A stretch of DNA of 64,000 bases from VAZQ01 sp963702695 (lineage in GTDB: Bacteria > Pseudomonadota > Alphaproteobacteria > Rhizobiales > Xanthobacteraceae), in NCBI GenBank assembly GCA_963702695.1, contig CAVPDS010000017.1:1-64000 (forward strand). Direction: 5' to 3'. The notes below the pieces were generated by a model. The model saw only the letters and a list, made by a program, of their open reading frames with translations, made no database searches and was not told the DNA's origin. A program made the translations under genes and the position numbers. Numbering within the stretch: the stretch's first letter is position 1; the number at the start of each line of letters is the position of its first letter. Positions 17,736 through 25,985 of the stretch are shown here, piece after piece.

Positions 17736-17879
17736 CGCCGGCGCGGTTCACCTCAATTACTTCCCAGTCTAGAGCCGACTTGGGAGGCGGGGTCTCGAAG
17801 GATGCCCTCCAAGCGCGCCTCCGGTCTCCTTCGAGACGGGCGCTACGCGCCCTCCTCAGGGCGTGGAAAGGCCGATCAC

Positions 17880-19250
17880 CTAAACTCGCGGCCGCCGGCG
17901 GCGGCCGGAGCGCGCGGCCTGCGGTGCCATGATCTGATCGTTTATTGGGAGGGGCCCCTGCATCGGCTGCGCGAGCTGATGTCCCGACAGATAGGCGTCG
18001 AAATCCGCACTGGACAGCGGTTTGGCGTACAGATAGCCCTGCGCCTCCTCGCACTTCTCGTTGAGCAGGAACGCCGCCTGCGCCTGCGTCTCGACGCCCT
18101 CGGCGGTGATGCCGAGCCCGAGGTTGTGCGCCATCGCGACCAGGCAGCGCACGATCGCGGCATCTTCCGCATCGTCGCCGATCTTCGATACGAACCTGCG
18201 ATCGATCTTGATTCGCGATACCGGGAATCGCGTGAGATAGCTCAGTGACGCATAGCCGGTGCCAAAATCATCGAACGTCAATTTGACGCCCTTCTCGTGC
18301 ACCTTCTGCAACGGCATGATGGCGTCGTCGTAATTGAGCGCGACATTCTCGGTGATTTCGAGTTCGAGCAGTTCCCCAGGCAGGCCGTGATCGTGCAGTG
18401 CCTCCTCGACGATGTCCGGCAAGGCCGGGTCACGCGCCTGGCGGGGAAACAGGTTGACGCTGATGCGCCCGAGCGCAAGCTCATGGGCGCGGCAGGCCGC
18501 CAGCTTGGCGCAGGCTTCACGAATGATCCAGCGGCCGACTTCCGGCGCGATGGAGCTCTCCGCCAGCGTATCGATGAACGCGCCGGGAGCGATCAAGCCG
18601 CGGCTCGGGTGCCGCCAGCGCAATAGTCCTTCTGCGCCAACGATCTCATGAGTCGCGAGCCTGATCTGCGGCTGGTAGTAGAGCTCGAACTCGCCGTCGG
18701 CGAACGCTCGCCGAAGCTCCAGATCCAACGCTCGCCGCATCTGCGCCTGTGCCCGCAAGGTGGGCATGAAAAATCGGTAGACGCGCCCGCCATCGGTCTT
18801 GGCCTTGTAAAGGGCAAGGTCGGCGTTCGAGATCAGTTCGTCGACCACCGAACCATCATTCGGAGCGATCGCCACGCCGGCGCTGCCGCCGATGTGAAGG
18901 ATGTGATCGTTGATCTCAAAGGGCTCCGAGAGCTGTTTCAACATGCCCTCGACCAGTTCCCCGATCTTGCGAAGATCACCGCACTGCGGAATGATCACGA
19001 TGAACTCGTCGCCGCCGAGCCGGCAGACCTTGCCGTCGGACTTCGCCACGTCGGTCAGTCGCCGCGCCACCTGCATGAGCAACCGGTCGCCGGTGGAGTG
19101 GCCGAGCGTGTCGTTCACATCCTTGAAGCCATCGAGGTCGAACAGCGCGATCGTCGTGGGAGCGGCGTTGGGTTGTTCGATCAGTTTCGCAAGCTCGGTC
19201 TTCAAGGCGATGCGATTGGGCAGGCCGGTCAGTTGATCGTTAGTGCGCAA
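17880..19250 (-). CDS. GGDEF-EAL C-terminal half of a split cyclic-di-GMP protein
   Basis: Carries diguanylate cyclase and phosphodiesterase domains for cyclic-di-GMP. The GGDEF domain has the A-site CRLGGDEFIVII and the nucleotide-binding DLDGFKDVNDTLGHSTGD; I see no RxxD inhibitory site at the usual spacing. The EAL domain has EGLLRWRHP in place of the name motif, EITENVALN, DDFGTGYASLSYL, KIDRRFV and TAEGVETQ, so catalytic residues look intact. In frame it begins NDQLTGLPNRIAL, which normally continues directly from the QLSYLAH that ends the upstream open frame. An extra base at about 19242 creates TAA there. The two open frames are therefore one gene of about 955 aa. Confidence 0.88.
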   Translation of the reverse strand: MRTNDQLTGLPNRIALKTELAKLIEQPNAAPTTIALFDLDGFKDVNDTLGHSTGDRLLMQVARRLTDVAKSDGKVCRLGGDEFIVIIPQCGDLRKIGELVEGMLKQLSEPFEINDHILHIGGSAGVAIAPNDGSVVDELISNADLALYKAKTDGGRVYRFFMPTLRAQAQMRRALDLELRRAFADGEFELYYQPQIRLATHEIVGAEGLLRWRHPSRGLIAPGAFIDTLAESSIAPEVGRWIIREACAKLAACRAHELALGRISVNLFPRQARDPALPDIVEEALHDHGLPGELLELEITENVALNYDDAIMPLQKVHEKGVKLTFDDFGTGYASLSYLTRFPVSRIKIDRRFVSKIGDDAEDAAIVRCLVAMAHNLGLGITAEGVETQAQAAFLLNEKCEEAQGYLYAKPLSSADFDAYLSGHQLAQPMQGPLPINDQIMAPQAARSGRRRRPRV

Positions 19251-20757
19251 GGTAACTCAATTGCCGTTCGGTTTTCTTCCGCTCGGTGATGTCATCATAG
19301 GCCCAGGCGACGCCGCACACCGACCCATCCGGATTGTACCTGGCGGTGGCGGCGACCTCGACATCGACGATCGATCCATCTTTGCGCCGGCGCCGAACTT
19401 CGATGTCGCGAATGGCCTCTCCCCGCACTGCCCGATCGAACAGTTGTTGCAATTCAGCCTTGGCTTCGTCAGGCACCAGCTTGGTCGTCCGGCCCAAGAC
19501 CTCGTCACTCTTGTAGCCGAAGATCTGCTCGGCGGCGCGGCTCCAGAGCACGATCCGCCGGCCGATGTCCGAGCAGACGATGGCGACCGGTGAGGCGTCG
19601 ATGACGGCTGCGAGCGTCTCCTTGGCCTGCCGCTCCAACTCTTCGAGTCGGGTCCGCTCGATGGCTTCCGTCGCCGCCGCTTCGCGGGCCGCATTGAGCT
19701 CCTGATGACGGACCTGAAGCGCTGCTGCCATGGTGTTGAATGTCTTGGCGAGAGCGCCCACCTCGTCGTTGCTGTTGACCGCCGTGCGATGGCTCAAGTC
19801 ACCGGCCGCCAAAGCCGACGCGTCGGTGTTGAGCTGTCGAAGCAGGATGATGATGCGTCCGGAGAAGATCCAGGCCAGACCGAGAGCACTCAGCAATGCG
19901 ATCATGCCGGCGGTCGCGCCCCAAATGAGGCGCGACACGACGTTCGCCAATGCGACGTCGATCGGCAGACCGACCGAGACCAGCCATGGAATGAGATTGG
20001 CAGTTGCCGAGCCGGTGATGCGATCGACGTTATCGGCCCAGCGCGTAGCTTCGCTGGTTTCCCTCGCCGCCCGGTGACGAGCGACACGGGGATCGCTGCT
20101 GAGATTCCGGCCGACCCATTTGGCACTGTCGACATTCCGCGTGACGACAATCCCAAACTCATTGATGATCTGCACGACGCTGCCGGCCGGCAGCGCGTGG
20201 GTATTGAGCGCATCCTGAAAACGTTCGAGCAGGATGCCGGCCGAAAGCACGGCGCGCAGTTCTCCGCTTTCATCGGTCACTGGGCGCGCAATGGTCGTCA
20301 CCCACTTGCCGGTCGAGCGGCCATGGATCGGCTCCCCGATCGCCAAGCGTTCACCGCTCAGGATCGACCGAAAGAAATCGCGATCGCCGACGTAGCTGCG
20401 GCCGCCGGCCGAGCCGCCCGAGGTCCCGATGTTCCTGCCGTTGACCGAAGAGAGCAGCAGGTTGCTGACGTAGGAAGGAAGCTCCTCCTTGACCTTCCGG
20501 AGCACGGCATCATTGGCCTCGGCATCCGCCGGATTGGTCGAAACGGCGGGACTCAGGCCGGCCAGGAGGTTCTGCAAATTCCCCAGTTGATTGTCGACCT
20601 GCGCCGCAAGCAAACGCGCTTCACCAAGGGCGCTCTGGAGGGCCTGGTCCTGATCGGCGCTCCATTGCGTCCACAGCCCTGTCCCGATGAGTGCGGTGAA
20701 CGGAACCACGGTGGCGATTACCAAGCACAGCAGCCGTGTCCGGATGCCGCGAAGCAT
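19240..20757 (-). CDS. Cache-HAMP-PAS N-terminal half of the split GGDEF-EAL protein
   Basis: Membrane sensor half, 505 aa to the premature stop. It has an N-terminal membrane segment (LLCLVIATVVPFTALIGTGLW), a periplasmic Cache-like sensor region of about residues 35-280, a second membrane segment (LIWGATAGMIALLSALGLAWIFSG), then HAMP (LLRQLNTDASALAAGDLSHRT) and a short coiled coil. A PAS domain with PAC tail follows (VIDASPVAIVCSDIGRRIVLWSRAAEQIFGY ... WAYDDITERKKTERQLSYLAH). It ends precisely where a GGDEF domain should begin; the domain is in the next frame at 17880-19250. ATG 20757 has AAGGGA about 9 bases upstream. If the frameshift is real the output domains are lost. Confidence 0.88.
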   Translation of the reverse strand: MLRGIRTRLLCLVIATVVPFTALIGTGLWTQWSADQDQALQSALGEARLLAAQVDNQLGNLQNLLAGLSPAVSTNPADAEANDAVLRKVKEELPSYVSNLLLSSVNGRNIGTSGGSAGGRSYVGDRDFFRSILSGERLAIGEPIHGRSTGKWVTTIARPVTDESGELRAVLSAGILLERFQDALNTHALPAGSVVQIINEFGIVVTRNVDSAKWVGRNLSSDPRVARHRAARETSEATRWADNVDRITGSATANLIPWLVSVGLPIDVALANVVSRLIWGATAGMIALLSALGLAWIFSGRIIILLRQLNTDASALAAGDLSHRTAVNSNDEVGALAKTFNTMAAALQVRHQELNAAREAAATEAIERTRLEELERQAKETLAAVIDASPVAIVCSDIGRRIVLWSRAAEQIFGYKSDEVLGRTTKLVPDEAKAELQQLFDRAVRGEAIRDIEVRRRRKDGSIVDVEVAATARYNPDGSVCGVAWAYDDITERKKTERQLSYLAH

Positions 20758-20948
20758 TATGCGAAGTCCCTTGCTGCGGCAGCAGTCGCGCGCCGGTGCG
20801 CGAAGTCATGCCCACGAATCTATTCTTGGGCTAATCCTACTCTCCTCGCGTTTCTTCCGGGTTGAAACGCTCGGCGAAATTTTTCATAGAGTTTAACTCA
20901 AGCTTAAGGCGGGATTAGATTTTTCGCCGCCCGCACGACACCCCGAGT

Positions 20949-20977
20949 TTGACAAATTAATAACTAGTTAGTTATTG
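20949..20977 (+). promoter_or_regulatory. TTGACA promoter overlapped by TetR-type palindrome
   Basis: TTGACA (20949-20954) matches the -35 consensus. The following AATAACTAGTTAGTTATT (20959-20976) has 8-bp perfect inverted arms around a 2-base centre, the size and symmetry of a TetR-family operator. The -10 box is poor (TTATTG at 17-base spacing). It faces the gene remnant downstream. Confidence 0.45.
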
Positions 20978-20998
20978 ATTTTGCCATGCCGCCCACGC

Positions 20999-21110
20999 CC
21001 AATGAGCTTTTCAGCGCCCCGGCCGGCCCGAGGCGAACTACCGAGGCGCTCACTACGGCTGGCAGCGGTACATCGGCGGCCTTGAACGGGTGGCCGCACG
21101 GCTGGAGTGA
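20999..21110 (+). pseudogene. possible C-terminal remnant of an SRPBCC/AHSA1-like gene
   Basis: The frame ending at TGA 21108-21110 reads ANYRGAHYGWQRYIGGLERVAARLE. This resembles the usual end of Hsp90-activator-like SRPBCC proteins (H-x-x-GW-x-x-L-x-x-L). Upstream it stops at a TGA after about 35 codons, and ATG 20986 is in a different frame. The simplest reading is that most of the gene was deleted, leaving the promoter and the last helix. Based on pattern memory only. Confidence 0.3.
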
Positions 21111-21195
21111 GAGAGTCTCGTCCAGCGGTTCCAGAGAGGGACGGCCGGGAGGCCGCCCTTTGTCCCATTGCCAAGCACGTTCGGCGAACGTGTTG

Positions 21196-22029
21196 TCACT
21201 TCTTCGTTTGCTTGAAATACGACAAGTCCGGCGGCGGCTGGTCCTTCTTGGCCGGCATCAGTTTGCCATCGCCGCTGAGCATGTAGGGCTGATCGCCGAT
21301 CCTCACCCAGGTGTTGTATTCCGAGCAGACGTCCGAGTGCCAGACCGGACGCGGATTGGGATTGCGGGTGGCCTTCTGTTTCTTGGACCACGGCCGCGTC
21401 AATGCGTGATCCATCACGGTGATCTCGTCCCAAAGCGCATTCTTATCGGTCTTGTCGAGATAGATCCGCTCCTTGATGATGGCCTGACCGTCGTCGTGAA
21501 ACGGCACACCCGAGGTGTCGTAACTGCGCGGAAGCTTAAGGAAGCGTGTCTCGACGTCGAGCACGTCATACTTGCCGTCGCCGTCCTCGTCGATCCACTT
21601 GCCGATCGAGTAGCCCGCGAAGGTAAGCTCGGGATTGGTCGGCCACTCGCGGCCGTCGGTATAGATCCGCCGATACGAATCGTCGTTGTGGCTGATCAGG
21701 ATATGGGTGATGTCCGGCATGACGATAATCTCCGCCGGATCATAAAAGCTCATCATCGCCGGCATGCCCGCCGGGGTGCAGAAGGTCGACGGCCAATTGC
21801 CGACCCCGCCAGCCTTGAATTCGGCCGTAATCTCTTCGAATCTCTTCTGATATTCGGGCGTAAGCGGGGCCGGGCCCGCAAGCGCGCGCCAATTATTCGG
21901 GTTGCCCTCGCGGACCCATTGACCCTTGAAGTCAGGATACTTCCCAAAATCAACCACCTGGGCGACTGAAGGGGTCGCCGACAGCGCAGCCAATACTGCC
22001 ACTGCGCAGATCGAGCTTCGATAGTGCAT
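21196..22029 (-). CDS. secreted protein of unknown function, paralogue of 30937-31794
   Basis: Exported protein of about 277 aa. ATG 22029 gives a Sec signal MHYRSSICAVAVLAALSATPSVAQ; GGGAG lies 7 bases before it, while the ATG at 22035 is too close to that site. I do not recognise the family. Conserved blocks shared with 30937-31794 include PLTPEYQ, GMP.MM, RRIYTDGR.[WF]PT, GYSIG[KR]W.DED.DG[KR]YDVL, VETR and HALTRPW. The Asp-rich DEDGDGKYDV block resembles a calcium-binding loop (inference). It is a monocistronic minus-strand gene. A hydrolytic or binding role in the periplasm is possible but unsupported. Confidence 0.8.
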   Translation of the reverse strand: MHYRSSICAVAVLAALSATPSVAQVVDFGKYPDFKGQWVREGNPNNWRALAGPAPLTPEYQKRFEEITAEFKAGGVGNWPSTFCTPAGMPAMMSFYDPAEIIVMPDITHILISHNDDSYRRIYTDGREWPTNPELTFAGYSIGKWIDEDGDGKYDVLDVETRFLKLPRSYDTSGVPFHDDGQAIIKERIYLDKTDKNALWDEITVMDHALTRPWSKKQKATRNPNPRPVWHSDVCSEYNTWVRIGDQPYMLSGDGKLMPAKKDQPPPDLSYFKQTKK

Positions 22030-22641
22030 GAGCATTCTCCCTAAGACCGGCTATTGGCGCGCACGGCGGCCGCACCAACTGATCGTCGTCGTCACCCGCC
22101 GAAAGAACCGGCATCAAGTCGACGACGCCTTCCGTTGGCATATTGCCGCGCAATACTACAGACGGGACTGCCGGAACATCCCGTCTCAAGAGCAACTTGT
22201 CGTCACGATACACCGTCCGCCAGTGGAGGTGGAAGAGCTCGCCGCCCATTCTTACGATACGCCCCTGGCTCGCAACTTGTGGCATAGCCTTCGCAGCCGG
22301 CCGACGATCCAGCGGATTCATCGTAGGGACTTGCACCCTTTGCGGCCGGCCGGTCTGCCATTGTCGACTGAGAGCCATACACAGCGGTCAGTCATGGGCA
22401 ACTCGGCGCGCGGAGTTTCAAGTCCAAGCGGCAGACAAGGTAGACTTACCGCAAGCAAGCTTTCCGTTTCGCGTATCTCTTGTGGGTCAACTGCCTCGTG
22501 CGAGCATGGTGGAAGCACGACCGCTTCCCCCTGATTCAGCCCTCGGCGTCGCAATGCAACAGTCAACCGGAAAAAGCCATAAGCAGACTGGTCGCGCCTG
22601 GGCGCGCCGTGTATTGTATGCACTCAACATTGGAGACTGAA
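22030..22641. other. intergenic region upstream of the cold-shock gene
   Basis: This 612-bp stretch has open frames on both strands but none with recognisable domains, coding-like starts or ribosome sites. The last part before 22642 should contain the promoter and leader of the cold-shock gene; no consensus boxes stand out. Nothing else is recognised. Confidence 0.5.
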
Positions 22642-22848
22642 ATGGCTACGGGTACTGTGAAGTGGTTTAATCCGACCAAGGGATATGGATTCATTCAGCC
22701 GTCAGGCGGCGGCGGCAAGGACGTATTCGTCCACATTTCGGCCGTCGAGCAGGCCGGCCTGAATTCGCTCAACGAGGGACAGACCGTCGAGTACGAGATC
22801 GAGAGCAATCGTGGGAAAGAGTCCGCGGTCAAGCTCAAGGTCAAGTGA
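22642..22848 (+). CDS. cspA: cold-shock protein (CspA family)
   Basis: Single-domain nucleic-acid-binding protein of 68 aa, usual Csp length. RNP1 is KGYGFIQPS (about residues 15-23) and RNP2 is DVFVHIS (about 30-36), preceded by the standard MATGTVKWFNPTKG start. It melts RNA structures and often responds to cold or stationary phase. GGAG lies about 8 bases before the ATG. Its stop overlaps a GTG start of the next gene (GTGA), implying translational coupling with the cysteine-cluster protein. The exact paralogue within the Csp family cannot be told. Confidence 0.95.
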   Translation: MATGTVKWFNPTKGYGFIQPSGGGGKDVFVHISAVEQAGLNSLNEGQTVEYEIESNRGKESAVKLKVK

Positions 22849-23159
22849 CCGATTCGTCGGGCCAATCCCGCGAGCACGCAGCAGCCACGTGCCAGGCTTG
22901 TGGTGCGTGCTGCTCGTTTTCGCGGGACTGGCCACGGTTCTCGTTGGAAGATGACGCCGACCTCGATCGAATCCCGAGCGCGTATGTCGACGAAGGACAG
23001 GGGCGTATGCGCTGCGACGGCAATCGCTGCGCGGCCCTGGTCGGGGAGGTTGGCGTCTCGACGGCCTGCGCGATCTACGCCGTGAGGCCTGACGTCTGCA
23101 AAGCTTGCCTGCCTGGAGATGAAGCCTGCCAAATGGCACGACAGCGCTTCAATCTCTAA
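22845..23159 (+). CDS. YkgJ-like cysteine-cluster protein
   Basis: Protein of 104 aa rich in cysteines. It begins at GTG 22845, overlapping the cold-shock gene stop by four bases, with the cold-shock 3' end as its ribosome-loading region. The motif CQACGACC (residues 16-23), then MRCDGNRCAAL, ACAIYAVRPDVCKAC and EAC, matches the YkgJ/zinc- or iron-cluster family, where cysteines bind a metal or cluster. The function of this family is unknown. No signal peptide is visible. Coupling with a cold-shock protein hints at shared regulation. Confidence 0.82.
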   Translation: MTDSSGQSREHAAATCQACGACCSFSRDWPRFSLEDDADLDRIPSAYVDEGQGRMRCDGNRCAALVGEVGVSTACAIYAVRPDVCKACLPGDEACQMARQRFNL

Positions 23160-23271
23160 CGGTCCTTTCGTCATGGCAGCAAAATAATTGCGGCGCCGCC
23201 TCGGCAGGGGACTTGGTGCCGCGATTTGTGAAACAGTCCCCACGGACAAGGCCCACCCGGCCCTCGTGGTG

Positions 23272-23392
23272 TTGGCTTGACCAGGCTTGAACCGGGCATC
23301 GATCCGCTTCGCGAAGGCGCCTTTTTCTCGAAGGCGCTCGAAGGCGATGGATACCGGGTCAAGCCTCAAGCCCGGCAATGACGGTATATGAG
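23272..23392. repeat. intergenic inverted repeat, ACCGGGTCAAGCC family
   Basis: AGGCTTGAACCGG (about 23283) and CCGGGTCAAGCCT (about 23354) form a 13-bp inverted repeat with one mismatch. Between them are three CGAAGGCG words. The right side GATACCGGGTCAAGC...CCCGGCAATGACGG is the wording seen again near 53000. Confidence 0.55.
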
Positions 23393-23443
23393 TGAATATC
23401 TGCGAAGGTTGCTATAAGACCTTCGAAGCGAATAGGAGTTACA

Positions 23444-23695
23444 ATGTCTTTTAAATTTCTGGTCGGGCAAGCCGTTGAGTACATGCCAATCGGCGCGAAA
23501 AGACCGGGACTCTATAAGGTTACGCGACAGATGCCGGAAGAGCAGCAGTCGGCCGATTTGAAATACCGCATCAAGAGTGAGGCCGAGGTCTACGAGCGTA
23601 ATGTGCTGGAATGCCAACTGAGCTCAGACGTAGGTGCTGAAGCCGAATACGCCACGATTAAGCCTCGTTCCCTGCAGGGCTCCCGCGCAACCTAG
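23444..23695 (+). CDS. conserved small hypothetical protein
   Basis: Protein of 83 aa with a clear ribosome site (AGGAG, 6-7 bases upstream of ATG 23444). The sequence FLVGQAVEYMPIGAKRPGLYKVTRQMPEEQQSADLKYRIKSEAEVYERNVLE reads like a compact beta-rich, SH3-like fold. Similar small proteins with KYRIKSEAE.YERNVLE occur in many Rhizobiales, as I recall, without an assigned function. It has no signal peptide or membrane segment. It stands alone between the cysteine-cluster gene and a minus-strand receptor gene. Confidence 0.75.
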   Translation: MSFKFLVGQAVEYMPIGAKRPGLYKVTRQMPEEQQSADLKYRIKSEAEVYERNVLECQLSSDVGAEAEYATIKPRSLQGSRAT

Positions 23696-23826
23696 ATGGC
23701 CCCAGACCGCGCGGCGTCCCGCTTGTGGACAGGCTGCGTCCCCTGAACAGCATCTATTGCGTCTTGCACAGACCTACGGCGTTTGCTCGCGCGGCTCCGC
23801 CATAGCCAGCCTCCACGCGAAAAAAC

Positions 23827-24897
23827 CTATTCCTTGATTTCCTTCATCGAGTCCGCTGCCAGCTTCACCGCTGCAGGCGAGGAGGCATAGACCTCCTTGA
23901 TGAGGGTCTCGACGGCGCTGCCGGAAGTCGGTGCCACATCCAGACTGAGCTTCTTAGCCTCGGCGATGAAGTCCGGATCTTTCATCGTGGCGTCGAAAGC
24001 ATCGCGCAGGGCGCGCGCGCGATCCGCCGGAATGCCGGGCGGCGCGGCGAACGGACGGGCGATGGCTTGCCGTGAGACGATGACCTTGAGCGCCGCCTTC
24101 TTCTGCGGATCGTCGGTGAGGTTGACGATGAGCGGGACATTCTTCAGATATGGGTCGGGGTCACTCTCCAGCGCGATCTGGAGCGTAAGGTTGATCTGCT
24201 TCGTATCGAGCAGCGCCTTGCTGCGGCTGAGCAGGCTGGTCCATGACCACCCGCATCGGCCGTCGGCCTCGTGACGCTCCATGGCGAGCGTCATCTCGCT
24301 GCCGCCGGGATAGCCGGTGACGAGCTTCAGCGGGAGACCGAACATGTTCTTCAGTACCGTCGGAAACACGTCGCTCTCGGCACCCCCGCCGGACGCCGCG
24401 ATGATGTATTTCTTCGTTTGCATGTCGGCCCAGGTCTTGATGCCGGTCGAGGCCATGAATGCGCAGACGCTCACTTCCTTCGAGACGCTCCCGATCCAGG
24501 TGAAATTCGTCGCCTGGAACTGCCCGATTTCGGCGGAAGGCCGGCCGAGCAGCGGCTCGAACATCACGCCCGGCGCGAAATGGGCGATGGCGGTCCCGTC
24601 CTTGGGCGCGACGCTGTAGAGATAGTTGACGACCTTGAGGCTTCCGGCCCCCGGCATGTTCTGCGGCAGGATTTTCGGATTGCCCGGGATGAAGCGGCCG
24701 AGGTAGCGCGCCATCAACCGCGCATAGGCGTCGTAACCTCCGCCGGTGCTGAAGCCGATCAGCAGGCTGATGCTCTTGCCCGCGTAAAAGTCGGCGACCG
24801 ACTGCGCTGGTGCGGGCGCGGCTGTCAGGATCAGGCCAGCCGCGCCGGCGGCAGCGATACGCGCACTCAGCGCGGCGGCATGTGAAAACCGGATCAT
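23827..24897 (-). CDS. Bug/TctC-family tripartite tricarboxylate transporter receptor
   Basis: Periplasmic solute receptor of the Bug family, about 356 aa. ATG 24897 begins a signal peptide ending in APAPAQ, with AGGAG about 8 bases upstream. The mature protein shows FYAGKSISLLIGFSTGGGYDAYARLMARYLGRFIPGNPKILPQNMPGAG and YLYSVAPKDGTAIA, both diagnostic. Bug proteins bind carboxylates and related small acids. No TctA/TctB membrane genes are near. It follows the NMT1-type receptor gene at 24949-25884 by 51 bases on the same strand, an arrangement repeated at 42556-44594. Confidence 0.9.
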   Translation of the reverse strand: MIRFSHAAALSARIAAAGAAGLILTAAPAPAQSVADFYAGKSISLLIGFSTGGGYDAYARLMARYLGRFIPGNPKILPQNMPGAGSLKVVNYLYSVAPKDGTAIAHFAPGVMFEPLLGRPSAEIGQFQATNFTWIGSVSKEVSVCAFMASTGIKTWADMQTKKYIIAASGGGAESDVFPTVLKNMFGLPLKLVTGYPGGSEMTLAMERHEADGRCGWSWTSLLSRSKALLDTKQINLTLQIALESDPDPYLKNVPLIVNLTDDPQKKAALKVIVSRQAIARPFAAPPGIPADRARALRDAFDATMKDPDFIAEAKKLSLDVAPTSGSAVETLIKEVYASSPAAVKLAADSMKEIKE

Positions 24898-24948
24898 CTT
24901 CGATCTCCTATCCAAGCTGGTGCCGGTCCGGACTTGCGGGTGCAACGC

Positions 24949-25884
24949 TCATGCGGCCGGCTGGGCGTGCGCTCGCGCCTGGACGTCCATGTTGACGAGT
25001 TGAAGCGGCGACTCCGTTTCTTCCAGCATGCCCCAGCTCTTCACCCACTCATAAGTGCGTTGCATTTCGTCAGGCGGGATCGGAGCGGGATCGCAGACCA
25101 CCAGACGGCCCTCGCGCAGGTCCTCGACCTTGAGCGTCCCGATCTCGGCATCCTTCGCCTTGTGATAGTCGATGAAGTAATGCAGGTACGTGCGCTTGTT
25201 GGCATTGATGCGCCGCACCGCCGCGCGCACGGCGCGATTGAACGCGGCATAAGTCTCCGCATCGATCCGCTCCGAGGCCACCTCGGTGCCATGAAAGAAA
25301 GCCGAGCAGATGACCCTGCAGCCCTTCTTCTCGGCGAGCGTGACGTACGGCTCGGTGAGCGTGGTGGCCTCGATCTCCCCCTTCATCATCATGTTGAAGC
25401 GGTTGCGCGAACCGTTCGGCGCGCGCACCACCTTGATCTGATCACGCGGGAGGAACCCCTCCAGCATGTGGAGTGCAAGATAGTGCGTCCCAGCAAAGAA
25501 CGGCACGCCGACGGTGCGCCCGGCAAGCTGTTGCGCCGTGTAGACCGGCGAATTCGGCCGCACCAGGATGGCCGCATAGGCCACGATGGCGCGCCGCCCG
25601 ACCTGGCGGCTGCCGACGCCGGTCGCGCCGACGCGACAGTAGTTGCCCCACTCGCAGGCATTGTACATGTCGGCCTTGCCCTGCTCGAACAGGGTGCCGT
25701 GGCTGCCGAAGGGATCGACGCCGCGCGGGGTGTCCAGCAGGCCTTCCGCCTTCTTGACTCCGGACTCGTCGCGGTCGGCCCACTCGACTTGTAGGCCCTC
25801 TTTTTCGAACAACCCCTCGTCATAGGCGACCAGTTCTGGAAGTCCTTGAAACGGGGCCGTAGTTTCCAAAACGACCTTGCTCAT
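24949..25884 (-). CDS. NMT1/THI5-like substrate-binding protein without a signal peptide
   Basis: Ligand-binding-fold protein of 311 aa. ATG 25884 has GGAG about 8 bases upstream and is followed directly by MSKVVLETTAPFQGLPELVAYDEGLFEKEGLQVEW, the first beta-strand and helix of NMT1/THI5-type proteins, with no signal peptide. Further motifs are DMYNACEWGNYCRVG and TEPYVTLAEKKGC. It is therefore likely cytoplasmic unless exported unconventionally, which is unusual for a transporter receptor. Relatives include pyrimidine-precursor and thiamine-related enzymes and 4,5-dihydroxyphthalate decarboxylase-like proteins; an enzymatic role is possible. It is paired with the Bug receptor downstream. Confidence 0.8.
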   Translation of the reverse strand: MSKVVLETTAPFQGLPELVAYDEGLFEKEGLQVEWADRDESGVKKAEGLLDTPRGVDPFGSHGTLFEQGKADMYNACEWGNYCRVGATGVGSRQVGRRAIVAYAAILVRPNSPVYTAQQLAGRTVGVPFFAGTHYLALHMLEGFLPRDQIKVVRAPNGSRNRFNMMMKGEIEATTLTEPYVTLAEKKGCRVICSAFFHGTEVASERIDAETYAAFNRAVRAAVRRINANKRTYLHYFIDYHKAKDAEIGTLKVEDLREGRLVVCDPAPIPPDEMQRTYEWVKSWGMLEETESPLQLVNMDVQARAHAQPAA

Positions 25885-25985
25885 GGTCTACGCTCCAAGT
25901 TCATAAGCGTCGCCGCCCTCGGATAAGTGTGGCGGACCGTAGCAGATTTTTCGTGAGCCATTCCAGCGGAGAGGTGGCGCCGCTC

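Larger units (their letters stand above)
17418..17879. other. repeat-rich intergenic region
   Basis: Convergent spacer between the binding protein (plus) and the GGDEF-EAL gene (minus). It contains no gene. It holds a perfect 13-bp hairpin at 17469-17498, a REP palindrome at 17637-17735, and an 11-bp inverted repeat GTCTCGAAGGA (17792-17802) / TCCTTCGAGAC (17827-17837), followed by the GGGCGC...GCGCCCTCCTCAGGG pattern common in Bradyrhizobium relatives. Confidence 0.7.
20758..21195. other. intergenic region with operator-like palindrome and gene remnant
   Basis: A 438-bp stretch between two minus-strand genes. It contains a consensus -35 hexamer overlapped by an 18-bp palindrome (20949-20977) and a short remnant of a lost gene (about 20999-21110) described separately. 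No intact gene is recognised. Confidence 0.6.

Noticed and set aside
19236..19250. Programmed frameshifting in the GGDEF-EAL gene
   Set aside because: No slippery heptamer or downstream pseudoknot is visible at the site, and several other genes in the window carry similar isolated indels.
21950..22378. Minus-strand frame of 142 codons upstream of the secreted-protein gene
   Set aside because: It overlaps the confident start at 22029, has no ribosome site and no recognisable motif.
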